64,000 nucleotides of DNA from Pocillopora verrucosa (lineage: Eukaryota; Cnidaria; Anthozoa; Scleractinia; Pocilloporidae): the NCBI RefSeq assembly GCF_036669915.1, contig NC_089322.1:18035719-18099718 (forward strand), in the 5' to 3' direction. The stretch's first letter is position 1. Each line of letters starts with the position of its first letter. The translations under genes and the position numbers were made by a program. Under the pieces are notes generated by a model. It ran no database searches and was not told where the DNA came from. It saw only the letters and a list, made by a program, of their open reading frames with translations. Below, one piece after another: positions 11,728 to 25,500 of this stretch.

Positions 11728-14700
11728 ATGGAGAACGGCTATAAGCAAAGCAGAGGTTCCGCAGTGACGATTACTCCCGTTGGGTTTGGCTCCAAAAACT
11801 TTACGACGAAAAAGAAATCTCGTAAACTGGTGCCCATTCTTTTTATGGTCATAGTCCCTTTACTGATTTGTTTCATTCTCGTCATGATCTTCTTCTTCGC
11901 TGCAAAAATCCCTCCACCAAAGCCCTACACATCGCCATGCCTCGGATCAGAAGAAGCCAACCGCACTAACCTCACAAACGTGCTTAAAAAAATTCATCGA
12001 CATTATTTCTTCGAACTTCATCCTGAGAAGATATACCAGATGGCACGAGTGAAACCCGAAGATATCCGAATGTATTTCCGGCCTTACGATCCAACCCCGA
12101 ATGCTACCAAAAACCGGACTGACGTGGCTATGGAGCTACGCCGGGAGTTAAATGCGTTGAAATTTAATAAAACTCTGCTGAAGTTAAGAGAGCGCAAGGC
12201 GGTACATGTGGCTAATACCATATTAGAGAACAATTTCGGATGGTCTCCGTACTTTCAAGATTACTACAACGGTGATTGGCTGCTTGGACCCGACATATTC
12301 TGTTGGCAGCCTGTTTGTGACGTATTTTATCACTTAAATCGGGTTTTTGATCATTTCAAGCCTCGAAACATGACCGAACTTGAGAAGCTTAAGGATCTGT
12401 TTGAGGGTTATAATCGCACGTTCAATCGGTACGTGGAGAACTGGAAGCTAGGAGCGCGAACAGGTTATGTGAAAACCAACGAAGCTTGTAAAGCTGGTTT
12501 ATTCGTCATCAAGTACCAAAAATACCGTGCCTATGCTCTGAAAAACGAGGCTGGTTAGTGCAAACTAGTTACTTTTCTTTGTGTTTCCATGACCATCCGT
12601 GTTAAGGGTAGGTCTGAGTAAAGTTATTAAGATCGTAAACAGTTTTTTTAAATCGCTTTCACAATGAAGGTGCGGGACACACAACAGAACGGGGCTCCAA
12701 ATTAAGTGTGGCCTTGAGAGGGGCACTGTCAGAGTAAATTGTCTTGCCCAAGAACACAACGCATTGTCCCGGCCAGGTTTCGAACCCAGGCCTCTCTACC
12801 CGGAGTCCAGTGCACTGACCATTACACCAATGCGTCACCAAGTTTGGTGGCAACGAGATCGTAATGAGGAACAAAACCAAGACATTTTTCAATTGATGTG
12901 CATTGGATAAGTTTGCTCAGTTAGGGAGTAAAAGAAACATTGAAGTGTGTTTGGATGGGCAACCAAAAAAAACCTCTCTAATCGATAAACGCCCCCCGTT
13001 CCCCGTCCCTTTTGAATCGAAAAGACGACCCCCTGGGTTATTTTTTCCTTTGGTTTGTTTTCATGGTGGTAAAAGCTTGATTTCAAAGAATAATCAGAAG
13101 TATATTTTAAAATCTCGATTGCAGCAATCTATGATGAGCCATTTGCGAAGATTCTATTGAACACTAGCTATTTCGAGCATCTGTCAAAGAGAGTCAACGA
13201 TAGTTGGAAGGAGGTATTCTTGATGAACGTGACTGAATACTTTAGGTGGTCTCTGGTGCACAACATCGCAAAAGCTGTTGTGCATATGTTGAGGTAAAGA
13301 TCCAAGCTTCATGATCATTTCCTTTACTTCCTTGGTATATAACGGATAGATAAATACTTCGAAACACTGACGAGTGTAGATCTAACGACACATACACCAA
13401 ATCAACGAAATGAAATGAATTGATGAAACTTAGGCAGAGGACTTGGAATTCAAAACAATACCAACCGATGATTTTGACTCGTTGGCTCATATCTCACAAA
13501 GGACAGAGCAAGACTGTCCGTTTGTCCTCAACGAACAAGAACGTTCTCAAAATTTAACGATGGACAAAAACTCCCCTATCCGGGGGAGGTTGCAAAAACA
13601 TCTGTCACGTAGCATTTACTACATAAAATTTTCTTCACTGCAGTCCGAACCTATAGAGCAGGCGTATAAATTTTGCTTTTTATATACGAGCGGGACAAGT
13701 GCGAGGCTTCACTTTCAATCTATTTACTGTTAACCTTTTTTTTAAGGTTCCTTGAGCACGAGTACTTGAGGAACTGCCCTTCGGATGAGAACATCATTAG
13801 CGGTCTAGGAAAAGTACCTCTCCGTTTTCTGTATTACGATGACATCCCAGACACAAGTCAGTTAGCATTCCATCGACTCCCCACTGGAGAGGAGCTGAGT
13901 GGACCAAAGACGTATCAAACACTGATGAAATACTTTGCAACTCTTGACATTTCACCTGCTGATCTAAGGGAGAGAGCTTGGACGAGGTTGAATGAGTTGT
14001 ATAAGCAGGTGAGGAACGTTTGAAATGAGGAGTTGAGGATATCGAAGGAAATAATCATTAGTTACCTGGAGGCGATTTTTTTTTGGGCGGGGGGGGAGGT
14101 CACACGTATTCATGAGAAACAGGGGGAGTAAGAGTGTAAAGGGGGACTGTGGAGAATTGAGAGTGGGGAGTGGAGAGAGAGAGAGGAATCATGAAAATAT
14201 TGCAGAGCCCTATGAGGAGATCAGGTAAATTGTAATGTGACATAACCAAAATCCTTCGATTCCCGCCCCCCTCCCCTCAGGCGAAAAATATACCTGCGCT
14301 CACAAGGAATGAAAATTTTGTGTACTGTTTATCAATATAACAAAACACATGTCATGGGAAAACCGTGGCATTGGTTTGATAAACGGTCTTGCAAAACATA
14401 GATTTCCTTCTAACTTCACAGTTTGTACATCTTGAATCTTGAAATATGGAGCCTTCTCTTAAGTTTTCCATTCGCAGTTAGTATGATTTTTTTCAGTTGT
14501 CACCCGGCCTTCCCCGCTCTTTGCTATTTTATTTTGAATCAGTTTGCATATACATACATTGCGCGGAGTCATTTAACGAGTAGATAACACAAAAAAATCC
14601 GAATTAATGGCAACTGCAGTAAACTTACCGAAAGGACCTTGATCTTTATGTTATTAGCCTGAAACCTATTGGAGGTGTCTTCGAAGTTTGAAGTGGAATG

Positions 14701-16855
14701 TAAAGCATCCAACTTAATAAATGCTTTTATTGCAATGATAACTTTGATAACTATGAAGATGTCTCTAAGGACAGAAAGTAACTTAAGAAATCCTTTTAAA
14801 TTTCCAAAGGCTGTTGATGTGGCCAAAAGGTATACTGGTGAACAGGACAATAGGACAGCCATCACCGCCTTCAAAGCCGTGTTACGCCATTCCAACATGT
14901 CGTTTAACAATAAACCGTTTCCTGCCAATGAGAGTGACGAAAATGCCTACATAAAATGTTATGACGACAAGAGCGCACAGGGGTATTGTCCTGAGCGGTG
15001 GAAAGCAATGCAGAAGTGGATTGAAAACACTGTTAAAGTAAGCGTAATTTCCAAGATAAAATCTTCTACCATTTTTGTCAGGATGAGTAGCGCTAATTTA
15101 TAAAAAGTGTATAACTTCTTTGTTTATCATAACAGACGATGAAAAACAATATTGGCCCAGTCTACAAACCACTATTTTATCGCAGTGGCCCTAAAAACAC
15201 AGTTCCTGTCTGTCCAGTGGATGTTATATCTTGGTTTCATCCGCATGTTCGCTTTCACGGATATGTGCCAGGCTCTAAAGACTGCAAGGTTAAAGCTACA
15301 CAAGGTTTGCCGTTTTTCGCGGACAATTTTGGCCCAAAATGGACAGAATTTACGACCACAGCCCATGAACAACTCCCTGGACACCATTTAGAGGTAGGGG
15401 CTTTTCAGCGAAGTGCAACAAATTGATTGAATTTTTCAAAGGGCGAGAATATGGTAGGAGCACTCGTCTTCCGAGAGGAAGGCAGGAGGGGGGGATCCGA
15501 CGTCGCCAACAGAGTATGAAGGGAGACTATTGAAAACCGACCTCCAATTAACTATCAACGACCGGGGTGGGGAATCATAGGAATACTGCAGAGCCTTAAG
15601 GGGTGGATCAGGTAAATTTTATCGTCACTGCACCAAAATCCTCTAACGCCACTCCCCCCCCCCCCCCCGGCGATAAATCAAGCCCAGTCCCCAAGACCTC
15701 ATCACGTCTTAGAAGTCGATCTTCTGTTTTCTCTTTTCTTGTATCATTGAAAATGCACTGGTATGGTAGGGAGAATTCCTGTTTTTGGTCAGTCTAACAA
15801 TCGCCCTTTATATCTGTGTAGGTGCATAGTTACATAGAGTATTTTGAAGACAGCTGCAACGATCCGATTCACTGGCTGGAGAAAGCAAATTATTTCCCAG
15901 GGTTCACTGAGGGCTGGACAACCTACGTGGAGTATCAACTGCTGCCACAAGACACGAACCTCTACTCAGACAATCAAGACAAAGAAATATTGCTGCAAAG
16001 ATACGGCATGATTTACTATCAGGTATAAAAAAAAATCCCGTTCCAAGTTTGAGTGACGACTGGTCCCTACTGTCATTGTATCAAATTGGGAAAAGGTTGT
16101 CGCAAAACGGAAATTATTACATACATACTGAGATTTACACTGTGAAGCACTATCGTTTGTGTCTTTGATTGGAAATGTATTGTAACAGTCGTCCGCTTCC
16201 AGTCTTTGAAATGTGTCGGTCAGTGACAAAAAAATCTGAGTATGTACGACATTAAAACAACATACAATGGACTATGGAAAGTGCTTGAACGATTTTTATT
16301 CACTCGTTACGATGCATCAAAAACCTCACTCGTTTGCTGGCTTTTTTGATGCATCGCAACTCGTGAATAAAGTCGTTCGTGCGCACTTCCCATAGACTAA
16401 TCTTTATTTAAGAGTTGGACTATTTTGTTAATTGTAAGGCCCGTGAATAAATAACGTTTGGATGCAACTTCAATGTTCTCTTTTTATCACAGCTGTTAGC
16501 CGCTCTTCGTGCCATCGTGGATATTGATCTGAATTTTAATCAAACGCCAGAAATAACCGTGCTGGATATGTATAATGAATACGTGTGGGAAGACAATACT
16601 GACCTGGCAAAGAAAGACGTCCTGCGCTCGCAAAGCGTACCGGGATTTGTCACAAGCTACATGATTGGCCAAATGGAAATTTCCCGTGTCAGAGGCATTG
16701 CCGAGAGGGAACTGGGGCGAAATTTTAATTTAGAGGAGTTCCATTACGAGCTACTTCGACAGGGGGAGTTCCCCCTGAGGTATCTCGAAGAACACATACG
16801 TGATTATATCGCATGCAAAAAGGACCCTACAATAGAGGGATGTAAAGAGTTTTGA
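11728..16855 (+). CDS. DUF885-family type II membrane protein, paralog 2 (intact signature)
   Basis: Seven exons: 11728-12553, 13125-13293, 13747-14008, 14810-15037, 15136-15393, 15822-16022 and 16493-16855, joining to 768 residues. Intron phases match paralog 1 at every site, and exons 2, 4 and 6 have the same lengths (169, 228 and 201). A basic cytoplasmic tail (KKKSRK near 28-33) precedes one membrane helix at about 35-59; the rest is ectodomain with many N-x-S/T sites. The DUF885 signature HEQLPGHHLE sits at about 572-581, at the end of exon 5, and TEGW at about 610-613. In the family these motifs carry the His and Glu residues thought to form a metal or catalytic centre. The substrate is unknown. 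It stands about 4.2 kb downstream of paralog 1 in the same orientation, so the pair arose by tandem duplication. All introns here are GT-AG. Confidence 0.9.
12665..12850 (-). mobile_element. tRNA-derived SINE in intron 1 of paralog 2
   Basis: On the minus strand the segment starts with a tRNA-like head containing A-box and B-box like words (TGGTGTAATGGTCAGTGCAC and GGGTTCGAAACCTGG) followed by a tRNA-unrelated body with TTGTGTTCTTGGGCAAG. This matches the layout of a tRNA-headed SINE. It differs from the SINE family around 47.5, 52.7 and 54.0 kb in its tail. Confidence 0.6.
14075..14290. repeat. G-rich/C-rich dispersed repeat, copy 1
   Basis: The stretch begins with a G run (GGGCGGGGGGGGAGG), includes GCAGAGCCCTATGAGGAGAT and AGGTAAATTGTAA, and ends in a C run. 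The same order of words occurs at 15470-15690 and, inverted, near 62580-62830, which marks a dispersed element of about 200 bases. Confidence 0.55.
15470..15690. repeat. G-rich/C-rich dispersed repeat, copy 2
   Basis: Contains GCAGAGCCTTAAGGGG, ATCAGGTAAATTTTATCG and CACCAAAATCCTCTAACGC followed by a run of about 14 C, matching the copy in intron 3 of the same gene. It lies in intron 5 of paralog 2. Confidence 0.55.
16266..16400. mobile_element. Hairpin element in intron 6 of paralog 2
   Basis: Two arms of about 55 bases are inverted copies of each other: the left starts ATGGACTATGGAAAGTGC, the right ends CGCACTTCCCATAGACTA, and both contain GATGCATC next to a T or A run. This is typical of a palindromic mini-transposon. 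Confidence 0.65.
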
Positions 16856-17244
16856 GGCGTAAATTTAATAGTTTTTGAAAGTCGATTGTGCGAAAGCAAT
16901 ATTCATTCTTTGCTGGACTGTGCGATTACGAAATACAGAATCGCTACAAATCACCAAAAAGGTTGGGAGTAAAATTAGCTACCGCTTGCGGTGAAATCTT
17001 TGACGCTACACGAAATTTCTCAGTGCCTAATTATCTTTATCATCACATACAGCAAAACTCCATGTGTTTTCACCACCTATGACATAGCTCCCACTATATT
17101 TCATTTGCTCTTCCCTACTTATAACACTATAAGAAACAATTTGATCGTGTCTCCAAAATCTCTAGCTCGCATTGTGCACAACAGATTTCAACATGTTTTC
17201 GCAATTTTAATGACATGATGCGCCATGTGTTCCTTTCTCCTTCT

Positions 17245-17444
17245 TTAACTCTTTTATTCCTAAAACTGACCAGCATCTAATTTCTCCTGAGAATCACAGC
17301 TGAATCAAACATTAAGGACATGAGAATAAAGGGAATTATCACAGATCTTGATTGTTTTGCAAATTCTCTTTGTCAGTGCTATAGCAAATGTATAGAGAAC
17401 GGTATGGAGAATATGCACACTGATGCTAAGATGTGAAGGGTTAA
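17245..17444 (-). mobile_element. TTAA/CCCTTT mini-transposon, type B
   Basis: It ends with GTGAAGGGTTAA and carries the type B internal words (CAGCATCTAATTTCTCC, AATGTATAGAGAACGGTATG). A truncated copy is present at the matching position of block B (about 31811-31912), so it was in place before the segmental duplication. Confidence 0.65.
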
Positions 17445-18270
17445 TCTTAAGAGTTGATCCGTTTCTACGTTGTTTCCATCTGCAACATAGCGCACCTTGA
17501 AAACACCATTTGTAAAACTCGTGGCAACAATTTCACCTGTTTCCAACTATCAGTAACATGTCTCGCGAAAACATTGAAACATTGGCACAACAATTTCAGC
17601 TATTTCCAACAGTCACAGAACAATTCATAATGTGTTCCGGCCTCTAAAAGAACTGTAACTATTTTGGTCAATCCACTATCTATAATTCTATAGCTTGATG
17701 GAAGTTTTCGTATATAGCTTTTTTTAAAATTTTTGACGGGATATCATAGTTTCAAAGAGAGCCATTTAATCACTACAATGATTAATAAAATTGTATTTCA
17801 CGTCGATACTTTTGACTTTATAATGATTGAGTAATTATGCGTTTACTAGATCTTTGTAAAAGAATACAAACCAATAGAGAATAAGAAGGCTCCCTTTACA
17901 ACCCTCTCTTTGGGATCATTTTCCACTTCTCTGCAGTCAAATTTACTGCACATGGTGGTGGAAATGATTTACTCACTGGAAAAGGAAGGACGTCGTCATT
18001 GCGAAGTTCTGTTCTGTTGGGATCAACATAAGCTAAGGAGCAACACTCAGTATCCTTCAAACCGGACACATCACGAAGATTAAACAGAATCTAAATTAGT
18101 AACAGAATCAAGGTTGTAACTGCAAGCTGTGCAATTTTTTCTCTGGGAAATGTTATTTTCTGGAAAGGTAGGAGTGGCTGGAACTTTCAAGGCAAAGGAG
18201 AGATAGTTTGAGCCCACAATATCTTTTTCAATGATTGTACATCGACCCTTTAATGATGATGATGATGATG

Positions 18271-18309
<39 letters not shown>

Positions 18310-19553
18310 TTATTAATAGTGATGATTTTAATGGGCAACGGTTGATAATCTTAATAATGATGAAAGTGATGATGTAATAACAGGGATGCAATGGGAGCAC
18401 TCAGCTACTGGCACAGTAATTTTTGAGAGGTCATATGTTGGTGAGCTCTTGCCTAGCTAACCAGGCAGTCATCATGCAGCAGTTTCTACACCTGGAAAGT
18501 CCACAAGAGATGCATCACTTTAAATGGGGTGTGGACGTCTGGCCCAGACCTTAACCCCTGTCACCACAATGATGATGGTGACAATGATGACAATGAGCAT
18601 GAAAGGTAAAATATTTCACATACTACATAATGCATGACACCCAAAGGACCAGTTCTCAAGTAAAATAATAAGACAGCATGGAAATAATTGTATGGTTCCC
18701 AAAACCCATCACTGATTAGGTTTTATTGGCCAGGAATTATGCCTGTTTGATTCAAACTCTCAACAACAGAGCTTCAAAAGCTTTATTTTAAAACTATAAC
18801 TATCATAAGAACATAATTTATTTACAATTCTTGGAATTTGATTCCATTTTCTACACATTTTACATCATTGTGATGGCAAACATTGTACAATATGTAAACT
18901 CTAAATCAACATCACTACTGTTCAGTATGAAGACGTTCGCTAATTAAGTATATTTAAAATAATAAACAGATGTTCTAAAATTCTCAATGCACTACATCAT
19001 ATTGACTTTCAAGGCATACCTGAGCTACTATATTTGTCATGTATTATGTAGGTATAATTGCTGGTGATTGAAGAGAAGCAATATTAACCTAGCACAAGGT
19101 GATTATAGCAGGAGTGCTAGATTTCAAAGTAGGGTAAAACCCAAAACAGTATAGAAACAGATCAACTTGTGGCCTTTGTAAATAATCAATTACCAAGAAC
19201 TTGGAGAACTACCTAAGTTAAAAAGACAACCTAAAGATATTATTATTAAAAGTAATTATAAATGTAAGCTATATATTGCATTCTGACTGTCCAGGAGAAA
19301 AAATGTGGAAGCTTTATTCATTGGTAAGCCTGCATAATGCAACATGCTTCGTGCTTTCTAACATTAAGAGCAGCTTCAGAATTCTATCAAATGGTCACAT
19401 AAAGACAAAAATTGACCTTACAAAAAAAATTGAAAAACCCATGTTCAGAAATGATCTGGTACACATGTGCATCTATAAACAACCTTCATATTGACTGGGA
19501 GTTTGCTGCAAAGGACATTCATCATTTTAGAAATTCTTAAAATATACCATAGG
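17445..19553. other. Intergenic, between convergent genes
   Basis: No gene is seen. The part from 17930 to 19400 is conserved in block B and probably includes the 3' untranslated region of the minus-strand protease-like gene. A (GAT)n/(AAT)n microsatellite lies at 18254-18308. Confidence 0.45.
18254..18308. repeat. (GAT)n/(AAT)n microsatellite
   Basis: About five GAT units are followed by about twelve AAT units, visible directly. Confidence 0.95.
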
Positions 19554-22500
19554 TTAGTTACCAATAGTATACCCTTTATCATACAGCTGCTGAATGATAT
19601 CCATTCCCACAAGGAGATCAGTATCCTTAGCCACAGCATCAACCAATCCACAAACACTAAAATGGTGTCCTCTAATTACGAGCTCAATTTGTACGGTTTC
19701 AAACTCACGTGACTCTCCTCCTATTAATTCAACTTTCTTTTTCTTCTTGGGATCAGGTTGCAGGTTCATCTTCAACAGAAGCTCTCTGGATATGCCAGTG
19801 CCAACTTCATTGCCTGTGTCAAACAAGACCTTCCTAAGTCCTCGAACTGAAATCATCTCACCAAATGCATTCTGCATCTCAACAGGTTCTTCATCCCTTG
19901 ATATGATGTATGGTTTATATCCTGAAAACAGTATAAAAAATACAGTGTTTATTGCAGGGTAGAATAGGAAGCTTATTTTCTCAAAATGTTCTAAGGTTCA
20001 AGCTTACTCAGGGATTTTAAAACAAGCTGGTGACCACCAGAGTTCTGCCAGCTACTTTAAAACAAGTCCCCAGTTACTCTGGTAAAAAATAATTACCTTC
20101 TAACCCTTAATGAACTTTTCACAGTCATCTACTTTTGCTGTCTGATGCCCACTTCAAAAAATGTTCAAACCCCTGCTTACTGTAATCTAATCTGCTAATA
20201 ACAAGGTAGTTACCTAATACAGGGCAAAATTGCAAAAAACCAAAGACAAAAGCAAAGACTGCAAATTAACAGTGACAGAACTGACTAAAATTACAGGTCA
20301 TGGTGTATCTTGAAGAAAATTGAAATCTGTAACATGGTCACAAAATTGATTTCTTCAGTTTTTGGTGCAGATTTAGTACCTAAGTTTTTTTGGCGAATTT
20401 ATCCCATTAAATATACAAATTGCAAGGTGTAACAGTTACTGTAGCATACTTTGGCAAAGGGAACTGTGTTGCCAGTAATTTCTATTCAGGATAGTAACAT
20501 ATTAACCTGTTTGAAAACATTTGATGAGAACTAAGAAAAATCTGAAGTAGTAGGTAAACTTAAAGGTACAGGTTGTACATCTCATAACCTAAATTAACAA
20601 AACGCTGAAAATTGGTTTAAGTGCTGACTAGGTCTATGCACACTAGTCATTAGTTAGACTTCAGTTCATGATCCTCTTCCCAGTTTCTGAAGTAAGTTTT
20701 TTTTTTACAACATACTTGGTTGTGTATAAAAAAAAAGTTATGGTAATAACCTTCTTGTTGGCCATACATAGTTTGCCTCTCTATGGCTTGCATATATATT
20801 ACATAACTCAATACCTTAGATCAGTTGTGTTTTGACATGCTTTTGAACTAGGCTAGATTGGCTCAATATGGGACACCTACTGCTAGTCACCTGGCTATTT
20901 TATATGCCTGTCGCAGCAATCAGGGAAAATCAACAGGTGTGTCTGGTGCGGGGATTGCAATTATCACCAACTGCTGTGATTGGCATATAAAATTGCTTAT
21001 ACATGACATGACAGATATTGGGGAATGAAATTTTCAGCTGCTCTATTGTTTGTGTCATGCAGTAAGCCTTATAACATATGCATAATTCTGATCACTTACT
21101 TAAAATCAGTCCATCACAAGTAGCTTCCCCAGCTTCATATTTCACAACTGCCACACCACCTACATCATCATCAGCTACATCCCATGGCCTCTTAAGTTGC
21201 AAATGAACTGGTCCTGTGGATAAGACCAGGCTTTCTCTGCAGTTAAGTGGCATATCTAACCATTCTCCACTCATTGTCTCCAGAGTGACTCTTTCATTAT
21301 TGATCATACCAGCCTTTATTCCAATAAAGGAAATTTTGGTACCGCCTGAATAGGCTTGTAATCTGGGAAACTTTGACTGAGAAAGGAAAACAAATTGAAA
21401 AGTGCAATTAAAGAAATAGTGACTGCATCTTGTGGAGTATACCTATACCTGTAAAAGAAACAGAAGTCAATCTTTTTAGTACCACAGAATATGATAAAGA
21501 GACTTTGTTAGCACCTCTACACACTCATTCCCACTCAGGGCTTTCTCCTTCCTCTCATCTCTTGCTCGAGGGATGGGAAGGGGAACATAAGCTGGAGTAA
21601 AAAGTGGATCTAGCTTGTAGTCCATGTAAGTTTGGATTGGACCAAAAAAAAAAGTTGTCAAAACATTTTGCTATAAAGAAAGAGAAAAACAATAACAATT
21701 CATCTCTCTATTTAAAGTAAACTTGTTTGATTCTGTTTATACTGAAAATTACAAGCTGTCATTTTGTACAGGTTGTGTTCTGACCATGTTTGGGACCTGA
21801 GATCTAGGACCTGCCCACTCATGAGTCATGATACAAACTTCACCAGGGATTCCTGCCTCTGGGATGCTACAAAAACAGGGATGTGGGTCAGTTTCATTTG
21901 CAAATACCCCTTTAACTACAGTGTACACTTAGTTACCTCTAGGTCGAAACATCAGTTTCATTTGCAAATATCCTTTAAGCTACAGTGTACACTTAGTTAA
22001 CTCTAGGTTGAAACATCAGTTTCATTTGCAAATATCCTTTAAGCTACAGTGTACACTTAGTTACCTCTGGGTTGAAATATTTAAGTGCCTCCTCCAGATG
22101 TTTATAATGAGTACTTGTATTGATTGTGAGGTCCAGTAGTATTATGTCCAAATGCTGTAAAGGAAACAGAAGTCAATCTTTTTAGTACTACAGAATATGA
22201 ATTAAAGTGCTCTGTGAGCAAACTCGTGAATTGACACATGATTTTTTAGATTATGTTTAATGTTATCTGGTTTAGGGAATTTTGTGGTTGATTGTCATAT
22301 CTAGAGTACAAGCAGTAGTTCAGTGTTCGCTAATGCAGCAAAGAAACAAAGTAACGTTGGGATAAGAAGGCATTACAATTGAAATGATCATGCTATTGCA
22401 TTTGACAAGGTGGATGATGTCATGTGTTTTAAATGTCTATCATTTTTGTTTCTGTTTCAAAAGAAAAGGTTGGAAGTAAATGTGCGTGAAAAGTGAAATT

Positions 22501-25500
22501 TACTGTCTTTCGTTGTAAATATTAAAAAAAAAGGCAATACTGTCTTAATGAAAACATTAACAATTCCCTCTTTATCAAATGAGACAAATGGGAACGGGTT
22601 TTGAGTGATATAACTAAGCCAAGCCTGCCACCGTCATTTTGGATCTCCACCTGGGTAGATTTAAGTCACGTGCTAGGCAACGTATAATCAATAACAAGAT
22701 AGAATTTCATTTCAGGCCTATTTATCAATTTTGTGGTGTGTAACTTTCGCATTTTAGTATGTTGTATGTATGTTGAATCTTCAAATTGTCTTGAAACTTA
22801 AAAGAAAATTGTTCTTTAAAAATTCACTGAAAATCGGTAGCTAAAATTGTTTGTTTAAGTGTTATTTGATTTTCGTGTTAACTTGTTATTTTCGTCAGTC
22901 GCTGGTATCTTTTGTTGCTTCACACAGGAAAAACACATGCCACGAAACGTAATGATCAATTTTGTCCTCAATCTCACGCTATAACAGAAAAAGCTTTTGA
23001 ATATCTGTAAACTCCGAGCGCTTCACAGTAAGTGATATTTTCAATGAATCTTCGGATTGTTTTCAAGTTCAAGGATTGTAAATTACAATTTTATGAAAAA
23101 CAAAGATTGTTCTGTTATTTCAGTGTGAATCCTTGCATGCCTGCCAGTCGCTGGTGCCGCTTGTTGAAACTAAAATGAAAAAAAAACTCTTTTAGATTAT
23201 CATTGGCTTCTTTTTCACCCCACCACTATTCTTAGCAACAAAGGTCGCCATTTCGTCTGTTTATTGCTCGCCAAAAACTATAAAATGCACTCAAAAGCCT
23301 AAAATCTAAAAAAAGTTTACAGGAATCGACCAATCGAGTGAGCGAGCGAATGCCATTCCCCACATCGTATCTATAACTCGTTCTTGTGCATGCGCGCAAT
23401 TCACGAGTTAAAAAAAGAGACCTTGTTGGCACCTCTACACCCTCATTCCCACTCAGGGCTTTCTCCTTCCTCTCATCTCTTGCTCCACGGGATGGGAAGG
23501 GAACATAAGCTGGAGTAAAAAGCAGATCCAGCTTGTAGTTACTGCAAGTTTGGGTTGGGCCAATAAGAAAGTTGTCAAAAAATTTTGCTATAACTTGTTC
23601 TCAATTGTCTCTCGTTACTCATTATAAAATTGAGAAAAACAATAACAATTCATCTCTCTATTTAAAGTAAACTTGTTTGATTATGTTTATACTGAAAATT
23701 ACAAGCTGTCATTTTGTAGGGTTGTGTTCTGACCATGTTTGGGACCGGAGATGTAGGACCTGCCTACTCATGAGTCATGTTACAAACTTCACCCATGACT
23801 CCTGCCTTTGGGATGCTACAAAAACAGGGGTGTGGGTCAGTTTCATTTGTAAATATTCCTTAAGCTACAGTGTACACTTAGTTACCTTTAGGTTGAAACC
23901 TTTAAGTGCCTCCTTAAGATGTACACAATGAACAAATATAAGGTGTGCGAACTCCAGTAGTATTCTATCCATATCCTGTAAAGGAAAGAGAAGTCAATCT
24001 TTTTAATACTACAGAATATGAAAAAAAAAAAACCAGACCTTGTTGGAACCTCTACACCCTCATTCCTACTCAGGGCTTTCTCCTTCCTGTCATCTCTTGC
24101 TCCAGGGGATGGAAAGGGAACATAAGCTGGACTAAAAGTTGATCTAACTTTTAGTTACTGCAAGTTTGTGTTGGGCCAATAAAAAAGTTGTCAAAAAATT
24201 TTTCCATAACTTGTTCTCAATAGTCTCTTATTACTAATTAAAAAATTAAGAAAAACAATAACAATTCATCTCTCTATTTAAAGTAAACTTGTTTGATTCT
24301 GTTTATGCTGAAAATAACAAGCTGTCATTTTGTACAGGTTGCGTTCTGACCATGTTTGGGACCGTAGATGTAGGACCTGCACACTCATGAGTCATGTTAC
24401 AAACTTCACCCGGGACTCCTGCCTTTGCGATGCTACAAAAATAGGGGTGTGGGTCAGTTTCATTTGTAAATATCCCTTAAGCTACAGTGTACACTTAGTT
24501 ACCTTTGGGTTGAAACATTTAAGTGCATTCGCAAAAAATCCAAAACGCATAATTATAAGGCCTATGAAGTCCAGTACTATTGTATCTACATCCTGTAAAG
24601 GAAACAGAAGTCAATCTTTTTAATACTACAGAATATGAAAAAAAAAAAAAACCTTGTTGGAACCTCTACACCCTCACTCCTACTCAGGGCTTTCTCCTTG
24701 CTGTCATCTCTTGCTCCAGGGGATGGAAAGGGAACATAAGCTGGACTAAAAGTAGATCTAACTTGTAGTTACTGCAAGTTTGTGTTGGGCCAATAAAAGT
24801 TGTCAAAAAATTTTTCTATAACTTGTTCTCAATTGTCTCTCATTATTCATTGTAAAATTAAGAAAAACAATAACAATTCATCTCTCTATTTAAAGTAAAC
24901 TTGCTTGATTCTGTTTATAATGAAAATTACAAGCTGTCATTTTGTATAGGTTGTGTTCTGACCATGTTTGGGACCGGAGATGTAGGACCTGCCCACTCAT
25001 GAGTCATGTTACAAACTTCACCCGTGACTCCTGCCTTTGGGATGCTACAAAAACAGGAGTGTGGGTCAGTTTCATTTGCAAATATCCCTAAAGTGACAGT
25101 GTACACTTAGTTACCCTTTGGTTGAAACATTTAAGTGCCTCCAGAAGACGTTCACAATGAACAAGTATAAGGTGAAGGAGGTCCAGTACTATTGTATCTG
25201 CATCCTGTAAAGGAAACAGAAGTCAATCTTTTTAATACTACAGAATATGAAAAAAGAAAAAAAAGACCTTGTTGGAACCTCTACACCCTCATTCCTACTC
25301 AGGGCTTTCTCCTTCCTGTCATCTTTTGCTCCAGGGGATGGAAAGGGAACATAAGCTGGAGTAAAAGGTGGATCTAGCTTGTAGTTATTGTAAGTTTGGG
25401 TTGGGCCAATAAAAAAGTTTTCAAAACATTTTGCTATAACTTGTTCTCAATATTCTCTCATTACTCATTATAAATTTATAAAAAACAATGATAATTTATC

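Noticed and set aside
21770..22000. Part C of the cassette as a further exon (minus-strand frame with EVCIMTHEWAGP)
   Set aside because: Acceptor-like TTTTTGTAG and an open frame exist, but its phase does not fit the short exons and the differences between copies are mostly amino-acid changing, as expected for non-coding DNA.
24580..25377. Repeated plus-strand frames (ETEVNLFNTTEYEKK and WNLYTL types) in the cassettes
   Set aside because: They are antisense to the minus-strand gene, run over splice sites and differ in frame between units.
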